A stretch of DNA of 64,000 nt, from contig CM056576.1 of the NCBI GenBank assembly GCA_029721435.1, positions 64,995,876-65,059,875 on the forward strand, written 5' to 3'. The stretch comes from Gymnothorax reevesii. Lineage: Eukaryota > Chordata > Actinopteri > Anguilliformes > Muraenidae. The notes under the pieces were generated by a model. The model saw nothing but the letters and a program-made list of their open reading frames with translations, did no database searches and had not been told where the DNA came from. Shown here in pieces: positions 23,931 to 36,927 of the stretch; the stretch's first letter is position 1, and every line of letters starts with the position of its first letter. A program made the position numbers and the translations under genes.

Positions 23931-26900
23931 GCAGTAATACGAGTAAACATGTTTCCAGGCAAGTTCGATAAGCCAACTGATAAGAGATCGGGCAGGCATG
24001 AGTTGCGGTAACGTAAATATAGTAAATATTGAGGTGCACTTATAATTGAACATGGGTGCATGCAGCTATATGAGAGACAACTTATTTTTTCCAATGATTC
24101 GAAAATACGCATTTTTTCACTCATAAATGTATGCCCTGATATTTGCATCAATATGGAACCACTATTTTCATTTTAACCAGCCCGCTATCGCAGCTCTTCC
24201 AGCTCTTGGGAAAGAAATATAGTTACTTTGCCAAAAGAGAATATTTCACATGCATCTGACTTTTAACAGCTCTGTATCTACTCAAATCTCTCTCTTGGGA
24301 GCATGAGTTTTGACTCATTTTAGTAATGGGTTAGGAAGAAGAATCTGCTTGCAGTGAAGAGTCTAGACTTCTCCCTCGGGTGGCAAAAGTTATCTGTGCC
24401 TTTGCGTGAAAACCGGCACTTCTCACACAACTGATAAAATCACCTGCTTCTTTAGTGAACAATGCCTCTTGGTATGTTTTGGGGAAGTGCTTTGTTCCTT
24501 TTTGGGGAACTGCAATGCTTCCCATCTTTACTTGAAGCCATTTTTCTTAGGAGACAGAGGAACTCCTTCACTCAGGAAAGAGGAACAATCAGGGCAGTTT
24601 TTCACAGACCTGAACGAATCACTTCGCTCTCAACACCTTGCACGCTTTCCTCTTATTTCCCCAATGGTGCCATTGATGGATAGAGAGAAACAGTGCGGCA
24701 GCATGTTTGTTTTGCACAAATGGGTTGCATGTCAGTTATTGTCGTTGTACCCCCACCCCCCTCCAGACAAGGGCAGCTGCTCTGTTGGTGCTTTCCAAGG
24801 TGCGTGAACAGACGTGGTATTATGAGTTAGTCCAGGAAGACATCGCCTATGGGGCCAGATCAGTTTGCCTTCCTGCAAGTCTTTCTGTGGTGCCCTGATG
24901 TTTTTGATGAGGCAGAAAATTATGCCACTGGTTATTTCATCCTTTTCATGGTGGTTTTGGTTTCACCCTCGTGCCCTTCAACTCCTTTCAAACGATCCAC
25001 TTTGCTGAAAGAGACATATCCTTTCTGTTGTAACCCAAGGCAGGGAGAAATGAAATGCAGGCGCGCACGCACACACACACGCACACACACACACAGGTAT
25101 TGCACGTCTATCTAATGATGATATGCAAACTAATGCTGTCACAACATGTGTCAGCTACCCCTTAAAGAAGACTCCTTTTTGCCCCTTCATGTACCAGTCA
25201 TCTGCATTTGGGGCAAAATAACAGTGTTCTGCCCTGTGGATTGTCTTGTAACCTTGGCTAGGAAAGAGCTATGGCCCCCTCCAGGGTGAAGGGCTTCATA
25301 CCCGATCTCCAGTCAGCTGGACTGCCCTTTGTTAACCATGCGCCGCACTGCCCCAGAGCCGCCAATCAAGGACTTGGGGCCATTGTCTCTTCGCCCTCCC
25401 CACCCACCTCTCTCCCCTGGAAACAAAGAGGAAAGACATGAAATAAAAAAAAAGCAACGAGGGCCATCTGGTGGCCCCAGGAGCATTCGGAACTGACCTC
25501 CTTGTCACTCTCACTGTCCATCCCATCTCTGTAAATGTGTGTGCAAGGCCAGGACACGTTGGTGATCTTTAGTGGGGAAGCAGGGGGAAGCCAGGGGGAA
25601 GTGAGTCCTTTCACCTTAAGTACATTCAAACGTGACCCCAGGGAGCAGCCAGATTCATGGGTTGACTTCCACCTCTAAAAACAAAATGAAAGAAGGGGCT
25701 TGTTGTGGGGGAGAGGTGTTTGTTTTCATTGTGCAAGGAATTATTTTTCCTTTGTTACTGTAGCCTGGCTGCGAGTGCTTTCATTTATTGGTGGCAACAG
25801 AGGGTAAAGCAAAGAGAAAGGTTCAGAACTGCAGCAGGGGCTTGCGTGGCAGCCTGGGGCATTGACTTGTACAACATTTTGTGTACATATTAAAGTCTGG
25901 GAAGTCTGGGCAGGTCACGCAGATGGTGGCTATGTTAGAGTTTCAAAAGCTAACCCCCCCCCCAGCGCTGAGTATTCTCTGCAGTTTTGCTGTAGTTTAT
26001 TTTACAAATGACTATGATTTAATTACAGGACTGCAACTACATTCCTTTCCACTCTGATCTGCACTCATTTGCATGGGGAGAGAGTTCATGCCAGGAAAAG
26101 TTTCATTTGGTTGACTGCATTTGCGGCGAAAGGTGTTTTGCCATGTGGAAGCTCACATCCTGCTGTTTGTAGTAGTCAGGAGAAAGCAGGTGAGGGGAAA
26201 GATGAACATTTTATCAGGTAAAAATCAATCCAAGGTCTGATCATTTGTAAGTTTTCACAGCGTTTTCCCTTCTTCCAAAAAAAGGCGTGTGTGAGCATTT
26301 ACATTTGAGCTTCCCGAGAGTCATCAATGACTTACATCTTTTGACATACAACACTACATTATCTACAGCATACAGGTTATTTGCAGTTGTTGGCAGCTTA
26401 TGTTTTGAGGATCAGAGGTGTCCTCCTGTGCTTTAGAGTTGAATGCATTAATTGTTGGTATGTAAGTTCTCAGGGTGCAAGCACGTGTTCGTGAGCACGT
26501 TCCTGCAGCTGGGATTTCCGACATCATGGTTGCATTTTCTGAAATTATGTGCGTCCAACTCATTATCCATCCGCACTATGAAATGTTGTATAATGAGTTC
26601 TGAAGCATTTGGCTGAAAAAAAAACACAATATAACCCTGTAAAAATTCAGAATTCATTCTTCGGCTTTTGTTTGCAGTCACATCACCAAAAAATATGGGC
26701 AAATGAGCTGAATTGGCAGCCATACATGCCCACACATGACCATACATCATGCACAGATGAGGTGAAATGCAGCAGCATCAGAGCATGAGCAGTTCTGTCC
26801 TTTCTCAGCATTCTTCTCTTCCCATCTTTCTAGTACAAGATGATCTTTGCTTACATGTCCACGGGATGTTGTTCCCAAACTATAAAGGCTTTTTATATGT

Positions 26901-27944
26901 TTTTTTGGGGGGGTAAATATATTGTTTTGAAGCCTTGCTAATGGTTTACATTTTGAGATAAACCCTATCCCTATGTATTTATTCTGGGGTCATCCCATAT
27001 CAAGTGGACCAAATTTCCAGATGGTCTGAACCTGACCCACTCAAAAAAAATCTGGCAAAAGTATATGTGTAGTACATGACTTAAAATTCATGCTTGCCAA
27101 AATCTAGACCTCTAGGTCAATTAACCCCTGAGATATGGCCCTCGTAGTGTACAGCAACCTTACAAGTTCCTGCATTCATTGAATTTTCAACGGTTTTCAG
27201 TGGTCGATTTTGAATCTTTCCTAAAAAGGTAATACTCTCCTGAATGGTGATTCTTTCAGAACATTTTACATGGATTTCAAATCTGGCATCAGTTTTGGGC
27301 TAGGCGTTACCTGTAATTTACTGGAGCCATCCCAAATCCGGAAGAAGTTCATGATGCTGAAATTTGTCAGGATTTTAGACAGCCCTAGGATTATACCTAA
27401 CGATTGTAGAATATTGTACTTTGGCATATTGAACCACTAAATTTGTAATCTTAACCCCAAACATTAAAAACAACTAATACATGTACTGTGGTGGTTTTAA
27501 AGGAATCTCAAATCCATTCCGCGGTATTATTTGACCAAATGGCAACCCTGATTTCTTACCCAAGCAGTGGATAAAAAACTCTGGAACTTGGTCTTTTACT
27601 ATATTTTGACTGGCTACTGTAAACATTTCCAGGTATGATCTTGACAAACTGACTTGAACTGGATTAACTTTAACCTGATCCCAAAACTGGACCCTGAGTA
27701 ATAATAACAATTGTAATAATTTTTATATAAAATAAATTTCATTTATATCGTGCCTTTCTTAGACCCAAGGTCGCTTTACATGCCACACAGAGAAGAAACA
27801 TTAAAACAAGGAAATTTAAACATGGTACTTTATGACAGGACAAAAAGACCAATAAAACATTTGGGAGGGAAAAATAAATAAATAATTTTTAAAAATCAGC
27901 AATACACTTCATCTTTATGTCTAAAATGCAAGACCTCAGTAAGG
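23931..27944. other. Unclassified intronic DNA, moderately GC-rich in part
   Basis: About 4 kb. A CA microsatellite lies at about 25069-25096. The stretch 24400-26200 is less AT-rich than its surroundings, but I find no exon with both splice sites and a recognisable protein. It could hold conserved non-coding elements, which cannot be judged without comparison. 26980-27440 has repeat-like phrasing with no family I can name. Near 27735-27785 there is a CATTTATATCGTGCCTTTCT phrase found in many fish repeats. Confidence 0.4.
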
Positions 27945-28345
27945 ACCTACACGCATTTTGTCTGGTTTTGTTCTAAAATTCAAGCATACTGAACAGACAT
28001 TTTATGGGACATGGAAAAATTCTTGGTATAACTTTGTGCATGAATCCAGTTTCCTTACTTCAGGGCCACCCATCTCAAGATGCTATTGTTGATACTTGTG
28101 CCAAAAGACTGTATGATATTTTTGGTTATGCTAGGAGGAAGAACATTTTTCTGTCATGGATAAGTGACAAACCATTTTCTAAAGTGAACTGGCATAAGAT
28201 AATCATGGAATGTCTTCCTCTTGAATACCTGACTTGTTTGCTTCATTCTACAAAGGGAAGATTTATGCAAATATGGACTCCATATCTGTGTTTCTCAAAT
28301 ACTTCTGTGGCTTCACAGAACACACAGAACACATTATTTGACTAA
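27945..28345 (+). pseudogene. L1-like LINE ORF2 C-terminal fragment
   Basis: The + strand encodes an HFVWFCSKIQ-like segment (about 27950), then across a frameshift KILGITLCMNPVSLL (about 28015-28060), NIFLSWISDKPFSKVNW (about 28143-28193) and a CLPLEYLTCLLHSTKGRFMQIW segment ending about 28277. This order matches the extreme C-terminus of fish L1-like ORF2 proteins. The reverse transcriptase and endonuclease are absent, as expected for a 5'-truncated LINE. No clear poly-A tail is seen before the next repeat at 28586. Confidence 0.65.
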
Positions 28346-28583
28346 TCTTTGATGATAAACTTTTAGGGTTTAAGAAGATACTTATTTGCATGTTGTGTCC
28401 ATGATGACTGTAAAGACAAATGAGCTGTTTTGTTACCCCTCAGCTCTCAAGGCAGACGGGGTATTGTTTTCTTTTGTGCGGTTGGGCAGGCGGGCTGGCG
28501 TCTCCAAAAACTTCAACATCGGGCTGAGGGGTATTCCTTGCATTGCACGCCTATTTTTGTAGTTGTGGTGGGTGAAAAAAAAA

Positions 28584-28606
28584 TGGGGGGGGGGGGGGGG
28601 GGGGGA
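28584..28606 (+). repeat. Poly-G tract
   Basis: A run of about 21 G follows an A-rich stretch, 18 bases before the Tc1 insertion. Such runs are prone to sequencing and length error, so the exact length is unreliable. Confidence 0.8.
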
Positions 28607-28846
28607 ATCAATAAATGCATCTACAAAACCCAAAACCAGTGAAGTTGGCACGTTATGTAAATCGAAGATAAAAACAGAATACAATGATTTGCAAATCCTT
28701 TTCAACTTACATTCAATTGAATACACTGCAAAGACAAGATGTTTAATGTTCAAACTGAGAAACTTTGTTTTTTTTTTTGCAAATAATCATTAACTTAGAA
28801 TTTAAAGGCAGCAACACATTGCAAAAAAGTTGGCACAGGGGCCTTT

Positions 28847-29083
28847 TTACCTCTGTGTTTCATCGCCTTTCCTTTTAACGACACTCAGTAAACCTTTGGG
28901 AACTGAGGAGACCAATTTTTGAAGCTTTTCAGGTGGAACTCTTTCCCATTCTTGCTTGATGTACAGCTTAAGTTGTTCAACAGTCCGGGGTCTCCGTTGT
29001 CGTATTTTACGCTTCATAATGTGCCACACATTTTCAATGGGAGACAGGTCTGGACTACAGGCAGGCCAGTCTAGTACCCGCAC
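28847..29083 (-). pseudogene. Tc1 transposase C-terminal fragment (final Glu)
   Basis: The frame contains LDWPACSPDLSPIENVWHIM, the DDE/D third acidic motif (Glu in PIEN), followed by KRKIRQRRPRTVEQLKLYI. It is well preserved but separated from the first two catalytic Asp residues by the internal deletion, so it cannot form a working transposase. Confidence 0.85.
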
Positions 29084-29090
29084 TCTTTTA

Positions 29091-29345
29091 TTACGGAGCT
29101 ATGGTGTTGTAACACGTGCAGAATGTGGCTTGGCATTGTCTGTTGACGTTTCTGGGTGCTGTTGATAAATGACTTTTGCATGCATTGTAGAGTTTTAACC
29201 TGCACTTGCAGATGTAGCGACGAACTGTAGTTACTGACAGTGGTTTTCTGAAGTGTTCCTGAGCCCATGTGGTGATGTCCTTTACACACTGATGTCGGTT
29301 TTTGATGCAGTACCGCCTGAGGGATCGAAGGTCACGGGCATTCAA
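29091..29345 (-). pseudogene. Tc1 transposase N-terminal fragment (DNA-binding)
   Basis: The frame has RDLRSLRRYCIKNRHQCVK followed by ITTWAQEHFRKPLSVTTVRR, the second helix-turn-helix of the Tc1 paired-like DNA-binding domain. It then runs into CRLKLYNACKS. The frame is lost at the deletion junction near 29140, where core sequence should begin. The first helix-turn-helix continues upstream on the minus strand (29346-29540) with stops. Confidence 0.85.
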
Positions 29346-29817
29346 TGTTGGTTTTCGGCCTTGTCGCTTACGTGCAGTGATTTCTCCAGATTCTCTGAAC
29401 CTTTTGACGATATTACGGACGGTAGATGATGAAATCCCTAAATTTCTTGCAATAGCTCGTTGAGGAATGTTGTTTTAAAACTGTTCGACAATCAGCTCAC
29501 GCATTTAGTCACTAAGTGGTGAACCTCGCCCCATCCTTGTTTGTGAATGACTGAGCATTTCAAAGAAGCTGCTTTTATACCCAAGTGTTAAGTGTTTGAT
29601 GAGCATTCCTCAACTCTCTCAGTCTTTTTTGCCACTTGTGCCAGCTTTTTTGAAACATGTTGCAAGCATCAAATTCCAAATGAGCTGATATTTGCAAAAA
29701 ATTACAAAGTTTGCAGTGTATTCAATTGAATATAGGTTGAAAAGGATTTGCAAATCATTATATTCTGTTTTTATTTACGATTTACACAACGTGCCAACTT
29801 CACTGGTTTTGAGAAAA

Positions 29818-31315
29818 AAATTTCATCAATAAAATAAATAATCGTCAAAATTTAAGAGGGACAACAAGATTGATAGTAATTTCTGTAGAGGTGAGTTTTC
29901 TGTTGTGATTTGAATTCAGAAATTGAAGATATAGCACAATAGATATAGCAGTTTGAGGTAATGAGTTCAAAAGTTTTGGAGTTCATGACACTGTATAGAA
30001 AAGTTGCACGTCGTAGTGGTATCGTTCGCTAATATAGCTAAAGGTCATGGATGAGCTGGCAGCTGATGAAATAACCATGATTTAGCTTTGGAGCTAGACC
30101 CCCAGCTGTTTCAGCATTGATAACCCATTTGTATGCTGACTACAGTAACCAATTAATTCAGCATTCACCGAAGTCAAAATGTAGGGTGATAATGCTTTTT
30201 ATCAAAATGTGCGAGTGTGAGGTAAGAAAATAAAGGTCCATCAGGTTTGTCAGTAAGGTCACGCAATGCAATGTCATGGTTTGACTGGCCATACTACCGT
30301 TAATGGGACCTGGCTAAGGTGTGTCAAAGAGCTAAGTCGAGCACCAGCTCGCACTTTCAGGGGGATATTGATACACACTGAGCCAAAAGCCGCAACTTTC
30401 TCGCGGTGTACAACATTTGTCTCGGAACTGTTTCACGGATATAAACAGCGTTTGACCCGCCTCCGTCGACAACTTGTCAGCTCCGTTCCTTTACTAGGAC
30501 AGATATGATTCAGCATCTTGGCCATCGCAAACAATGTAGCATCGAGCTGAGTTAACTTCTTGGCCTCGTGTAAGCCGTAGCTAGCTTGCAAGCTTTGAGC
30601 TAGGAGCCTGGGTTTCAGCAGCCAGGCTCCATTAAGCCCTAAATGAGCTTCAGAGAGGACATTCAGTAATCTATGAGTGACGTCACGGAGACTACATCCA
30701 TTCCTATACAGTCCATGTGGAAAACGTGGTCACAGCATTTTCATTGGGCAACTATGACAAGTCCCCTCCTGTCTTGTGGCCGAACAGGTGGGCCTACGCC
30801 CCCCTCTAGATCCACCACTGCTGTTGTGCTGAGTAATGACAGTTTCTGTCCAAGAAGCAGACATTCTTTGTAGAGATTGAAGTCTACTTTCACCAATAGG
30901 GGGCAGCACTCAAGTATCTCCATGCTGTGGATCACATGTACTGTTGAATGAGGATATGCTGCACTAGAGAGATGGGCTCAAATTGCCACTGGGGGACCCA
31001 TGCAACACTTAGGAACCAGCTAAATACAACTATTTTTGAAAAAGTTGGGATTGTATGGAAAATCCAGATAAAGCTAAATAAACATTTCCGGGAGAGAATG
31101 TGAGTGCTGGTTGTAATCACGCTTTTTAAATGTAGCTTTACAATAGAGGGTTTTTTCATTTTAAAGCTGAGATTTCAAACTGTACAAGGGTACATATCAG
31201 ATATTTTACAAATCACTGTTTTCTTTTGCTTAATTTGAGTTTTCCATATTTTCCCAGCTTTTTACAGAAATTAGGTGGTAATAAAATGTGTATTGTTGTT
31301 TTGAATGTAAGATCT
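29818..31315. other. Unclassified intronic DNA
   Basis: No gene recognised. A CTCTAGATCCACCACTG phrase ending at 30820 resembles a hAT-type end (CAGTGGTGGATCTAG on the minus strand), but no partner end was found nearby. Confidence 0.4.
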
Positions 31316-31459
31316 TTAGATTGGCCTTATAATTCCCCTCCAAGCGGTGGATGAGGATACTGGAATGAGAGTGGTCCTTCCCCATGTAGAATGGGCTTAT
31401 AATTCCCCTCCATGAGATGGATGGGGATACTAGAATGAGAGTGGTCATTCCCCATGCTC
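31316..31459 (+). repeat. Tandem duplication, ~72 bp x 2
   Basis: A block with TTATAATTCCCCTCCA, GGATACTGGAATGAGAGTGG and TTCCCCATG occurs twice in a row with few differences. It is a simple local duplication with no coding content. Confidence 0.85.
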
Positions 31460-34400
31460 CTTCATTCATCCGTCCTGCTTTTATTCTGGACCATAACTAA
31501 ATCATTCAATATTTCTTGACACAATTTCATATATGGATACATCTTACAATGTAAAGGTGCCTTTTCATAACCCCATCCATCCCACTGTCAGTCTGCCATT
31601 CCGTCGGCCGTGTTTTGTTTCCAGGCTAGATATCAACCATCCTGTGGTGGGGGATCTGAGTATTTCATTCTTTTTAATTTTGGTGTAGAATTTTTTTTCC
31701 CTGATCTTCATTGTTCCATTTTGCTCTTCTTATCATACAGCACATTTTCAAAATGGGCAATGAGTCTGGATTGCTGGTGTAACTGCTCTGATCAACTCTC
31801 TGTTCTGACCCTTTAACACAGGTGTATGCTTATCCAGAGAGGCCTGGTGGGGGTGCACTCTTTCATTCCAACCAATCAGCGGCATGTCTTATTCTATTAA
31901 TCAACTACTAGTGGCCATGATAAAGACCTAGATTAGTAGTATCAGCTGTTTGTGCTCGGCTAGTATGGAGTGGGCACAGAGTACCCACCCCCTGCTGTAA
32001 TGCCGCAGTGCTTGGTGCTCAAAACTGTGGGAAAATAAACAACCTCCAAAGTGTAGAATTGTAAAAGAATGGTCAATCAACTCAAACTCCCACTTTGAAA
32101 CTCAGGCAGGATCCAGCTTGCCCAAGTTCATTGACTTTAAATGCACCTGATGTTTCAGTAATATGGTGGAGCACGCAGTTTCTAGTTACCATTTCATCAA
32201 ATTTCTACTTTATGAAGAGTTTTTTTAGCATGCTGTAACAACTTGTGGTAGTCATTTCATTTAACCCAAATTTCTGTTCAAAGTATTAGTTACATTTTAT
32301 CATCGGACCAAGTGTACAATGAACATGTAATGCTAAAATTAAGGTGAAAAATGATTATTTTGTCAGCAAGGACCCTAAATATGTATGTCCCATTACAAAT
32401 GTACACAGATCATTGAAAGCATTTTAAAAATCATCATTCCGAGAGAGACATTTAGATAATTCTGTAATCTCCAATTTTTGTTCTTAGTGTCGTATAAAAA
32501 ATGTGTCTCAGAAAAAAATGGCGCCCTCACCTTTTAGAGTGCTGCATAGTGCTGTGACAGAAAAGGAAATTTGTGCAAATGGCGCCTCCGCCACTGCTGT
32601 CAAAGAAGACTAATCTCATAAGCACTTTTCCTGGATGATTGTTACTTCTCTTGATTAACCTACAGCAGCTTAGTCACAGTAATGCATTTACTTGGGTTAC
32701 AGAGATTAAAATGTGCCATTTGCAGCGGGCGTCCATTTTTCCCGAGCAGAAGCACTAGAATGCATTTAGCTCGAAAGTTGGAAATACTGATTTGAAATGA
32801 TCAACTTTCAATGTCCAGTAGAGTGCAGCATAACAGCAGCTCTTTTGACATTCAGTGGCCAGCCAGTTCAGGCGGAGCAGTTCCACCAGAACCACGGGTG
32901 ATGGGGGGCCTGTCCACAAGTAGGCTTGCATTTGGCTCTGCTCAGGGCACTTACAAATGGTCCTGTTAACGCAACAAGCTACTAACATTAATTATGATGT
33001 AGTATTAACCACATTTTTAACAGCACCAAAGTTGAATCTCTCATGGTGAGAAACATTTTAAAGTAATTAAGCAGCTCATGTCTATTATGCGTGCACCGGG
33101 ATAATAAAATTTTTTAAATTGAAATAAAATTTTGCATTGGTGAGGCTTCATATTTCCTGTTAATATTATGGAAAATATTCTTCCTCTTGTTTTCCTGTTT
33201 TGGAAATTTATAGGAAATATGGTGACCAAATATCCAAGTAGGTTATTTTAGTTGGCTAATCTTTCTTAGTGACATGACTTAAATAAAAGTGTAGGCCTCA
33301 AAGACCAAATTCGAGAATGGAGCAAGAAAAAGTAGTAAGGAAGAGTAGGTGAAGGAAAAATCTGCCAAAATTAAATTCTTATTTTTGTGTTCTCATGCAA
33401 TATGCAACTGTTGAACAGCTGGTGAACAACAGATGACAAACGGCTGTTAGCTAGTTGACATTTACCATAGCTGGCCACGGTGCCATCTTGCTGGCTGGTG
33501 AAGTTGGCTAATTAGCTTAATGGCTGCTGAGAGCGACTCCCAGCATTGAACTTTGTTATTCAGATGCCGCTGGTTATTTCCAGCTCTACCATTCTGCCAA
33601 GTGAAGACAGTCAGTAGCTGCAAGTTGTGTCGGGTACCTAGCTAGCACCCAGTTTATATACAAAGTTCAGGTGTATGCTGAATTGGAGATTTTACTTTTA
33701 CAAAAATATGTTACAGGATGAAAAAATATTGGAGTGACTAAAATTAGTATAGGACTGAAAATTGGGAAAGAGTTACTGGCTAGTTGTCTCACAAAAAATA
33801 ATAATGATAATAATGTTTGCTAATAATGCAACATACTATTGTGTAATCAAAAAATACATTGCAGAATGATCAATTGTTCGACATTGTTACTGTTCATGAT
33901 AAATGATGATTACCTTCATTTGTTAACTAGCATTTGTTTTAATTAGATAGCTGGCCTGCTGATCTGTATTATAAGATTTTGGGAAGCTGCATTACATTGG
34001 GCTATTCATCTTACAAACGGCAGAGACAGGGAATCCAAGATGTCATCCATATTGCCTCTCCTAATACACAGACTGATATGATGCCTTTATATTCTGCACA
34101 TATACTGCTGTTAGTGTGTGCGTTACTATGCAGGAACTAGCTGGATTGGATCAAGTGTGTGTATTGCGAATGAGTGGGCCTGGACAGCCCGAGAATGATT
34201 CTCGCGCCAGGGCCCAACATCACACGCGTCCACCACTGATGACATTACAGGACTGAGGAATTCTGTGCCCAACATTCTAATTGCCTGAACACTAACTGAT
34301 ACAAAGAATACAAATGGATTGAGAAAAGCTTCTGAAATATTAAAAAAGAAATTGAAAAGTAAAAGTATGATAAAAACACTCATACCGCAGGATGAATATT

Positions 34401-35625
34401 GAGGTCTTTTTTCAGCAAACTGTTGGAGGAGATGGTCCTCAAGTTTTAGCGGAGATTAGAAAAAATGTAAAAATAAATGATAGCAAGTTCTACGGTAAGC
34501 CTACAGCTAGCCCTGTAATAACGGAAATTACTGTGACAATAATAAACTTAGATGGTCCAAATATAAGGAGACTGCACACTGCATTGTTTTCCAATGGGAA
34601 AATGTGAAACTCTAAAGATGGCGAAATATAAACATAAAACATGCTGTTGGCCAGTCACAAGCTTCAGATTTTGCTCAGCCGTACAACTTCGATATTTACA
34701 GCTGACTATGCGGGTTGGGAGCTACATCATCTCTTTTTGACAGGAGCATTTTCGCTTAAAGACAAAAACATAGGCAAAACTGTCACATCAAAATAAAACA
34801 GATTTTTATTTCATTGTTCGTAATTCAACTGGTCATGGTTGAATTGGGAATACATTCTCTGATTCAAAGACTAACGTTACTTGCTTCCATAGCTATGCAT
34901 ATTCTCCTTAGACCAACGACTATTCATAAAGTTTATGCTCATTGCCGCTATTGAACGTGACTGTAATGGCGAAAAACAAGGTAAAGAACTTATGCTTTTT
35001 GTTGGATATTACACCAGCTCGAGGACTGAACTAGCTGAAAAGTGTTGTTTTCATTCATTCTCAATAGGCGGTGGCAGATAATATAAACAGCTCCTCTGTC
35101 TGACATGATTGTTTGCCTTCAATATGGTTATGACAACGGTTATGGTTGCCTCCAAGCAAAATGTGATCTGAGCTGCAGATGGCATGTGTACAAGTCTCAG
35201 TCAGCGAGAAAAAATGTAGTGTTTTTTAACTGGCATTGATTCCTTTGAAAATAAATTTTATAACTCGATGTTTTTAATTATTTAACAGTGTCCGTAAGAC
35301 CATGAATATGGAAATGAAATGGCAATGCCTACGGTAGAACTGTAGATGATGTAGGGATCTTCCCATTCAAAGAAACGGAGCTGTGGTCTTGTTGGCTGCT
35401 ATACTGCCCTCCAAGAGTGTTTCAAAGATGGCATCAGAGTGCGCCGCGTCCCGTCTCAGATGATGATAATGAATAATGGAAATTTATATGGTGGGCCTGC
35501 CCACTGACTACAGCTAGGTTTCTAACAAGAAAATATTGATCTACAAATTATCCTTGATTTACAAATAATTTTAAACGGCGCGAAGACAAGAAATGTAATG
35601 TTTTTCCTCCTTTAGTTCACACATA
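31460..35625. other. Unclassified intronic DNA
   Basis: About 4.2 kb without a recognisable exon, RNA gene or mobile element. Short open frames lack motifs. Confidence 0.4.
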
Positions 35626-35655
35626 CATACACGCACACACACACACACACACGCA

Positions 35656-35709
<54 letters not shown>
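35626..35709. repeat. Compound (CA)n-(TA)n microsatellite
   Basis: CA repeats (35631-35653) pass into a TA tract (about 35658-35709). The TA part can form a cruciform and is likely length-variable. Confidence 0.95.
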
Positions 35710-35715
<6 letters not shown>

Positions 35716-36001
35716 ATAAGAAAATGTACAACTCGTTAAAGGCCTGAGATTGAAACTGCTGTTTGAACAAAAACCAGCATACACAGTGCTTCCACAGAAC
35801 CATCTGTGAGAATCACTGATCTTGAATACTCCAATATATATCAGTCTACAGTAGTAACTTTCTTATTTGCTAGCTTGTTCTAACATAAGCAGATGTTACA
35901 ATGTGTTGGACAAGTTTGTTCACCCACCCACCCATCGTGTGCATGCAAATATATATATACGCAAGTCGAAAGGGGGCCAGGGGGCCAGGTTAAGCAATGG
36001 T

Positions 36002-36003
<2 letters not shown>

Positions 36004-36048
<45 letters not shown>
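36004..36048 (+). repeat. (GT)n microsatellite
   Basis: About 21 uninterrupted GT units are followed by TCTG-rich sequence to about 36067. Open frames crossing it are artefacts of the repeat. Confidence 0.95.
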
Positions 36049-36067
36049 CTGTCAGTCTGTCTGTCAG

Positions 36068-36844
36068 CCCGTGGCTGGGGCCAGGTCTGCTATCTCTGAT
36101 TGCCTTGTTTCATAAGAATCTTGAATCCCCAATTGGTGAACTATGAACAAGGCTTGCTCGTATGCGACCCCCCGCTGCCAACTCAGGCGAGTGAAGACAG
36201 TCCACAGCTCTCCTCCTAAGTGCATGCCTGTCAGCCTACTGCTTCTTATACACTCATTGGTTGAATCTTCGCAAGTATAGAACGAGGGCGGAGCATACCC
36301 GGACATGAACAGGCTTAGAATCTTCCTGACGAGAGCCCGTCTGGCCAACATGAGGCGTTTGAGCAACAAACAAGGCAACTAATATTTTTCCCTTCCCAGC
36401 AGTCCCTTCTCAATTTGCAACCCTGTAGCGCAATAGCAAATTGTGCGCTACCCTGAAAAATCTGCCGACCACTGCCGGCTGCAACGAGACAGGGATCGAA
36501 CCGAGGTAGCATATTTTGAGAGGTAGCAAAAATTGACAGAACACCGGCAGTAGTTTCAGGGGCAAGTTGGGCAACTTTCTAAAAACACTTTGAGTGTGGT
36601 CTGCCATTGTTTCCGTTTAATACTTTATCTCTTTCGGTTATTCATTCGCTTTTGAGCAGAGAAAAATACATGATGAAATGATATTGATGTGGACCTGAGT
36701 TCTGATCCCTCTTTGGGTATTCATTTGAATAACCTTCTACATCCCGAATTTTAAAGCCCTCTGAATTTGGATAACTGCTGACAAATGAGAAGTAATTTAC
36801 AAACAACTACAATATCCATCTTTCCCCATCTTATCTTCAAACAG
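36068..36844. other. Unclassified DNA with a tRNA-like B box
   Basis: Upstream flank of the kinase exon. On the minus strand GGTTCGATCCCTGTC (36488-36502) is a good RNA polymerase III B box. A GTAGCGC...GCGCTAC hairpin lies at 36426-36451. This may be a SINE fragment; no complete tRNA head is visible. Confidence 0.35.
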
Positions 36845-36927
36845 AAGTTGGAAGCATATGTGAGGAGACAGCTGCCTGTGATTGGTGGAGTTTGGGTGCC
36901 ATCCTGTTTGAACTACTCACTGGGAAG
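36845..36927 (+). CDS. rps6kc1: RPS6KC1-like kinase exon (C-lobe, DWWSLG)
   Basis: An 83 bp exon lies between a polypyrimidine tract with CAG (ending 36844) and GTAAGG (from 36928). Starting with the last two bases of a codon, it encodes [17 protein letters not shown] followed by [16 protein letters not shown] is kinase subdomain IX, just after where the APE motif would lie. The wording matches RPS6KC1 (RPK118), a PX- and MIT-domain protein with a divergent kinase domain linked to sphingosine kinase and endosomes. The paralogue RPS6KL1 has DWWSFG and fits less well. It ends on a complete codon and joins in phase to 60196-60291. Upstream exons were not found in this window. Confidence 0.8.

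Larger units (their letters stand above)
28624..29817 (-). mobile_element. Internally deleted Tc1-like transposon, copy 1
   Basis: The left terminus CAAAACCCAAAACCAGTGAAG at 28624 is preceded by TA (28622-28623). The right terminus reads GCCAACTTCACTGGTTTT and then decays at 29811-29817. The terminal repeats pair over about 100 bases. Inside, on the minus strand, are a Tc1 helix-turn-helix part (29091-29345) and the final-Glu C-terminal part (28847-29083). The catalytic core between them is deleted at about 29140. It is non-autonomous and shares its subfamily with 47080-47852. Confidence 0.9.

Noticed and set aside
24406..24807. 133-codon open frame in the moderately GC-rich stretch
   Set aside because: No motif, no splice context and competing overlapping frames; not supported as coding.
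30780..30820. hAT-like terminus CTCTAGATCCACCACTG
   Set aside because: Only one end is visible, with no partner or target duplication nearby; too short to annotate as an element.
35612..36115. Open frames full of Tyr-Ile or Cys-Val repeats
   Set aside because: They are translations of TA and GT microsatellites.
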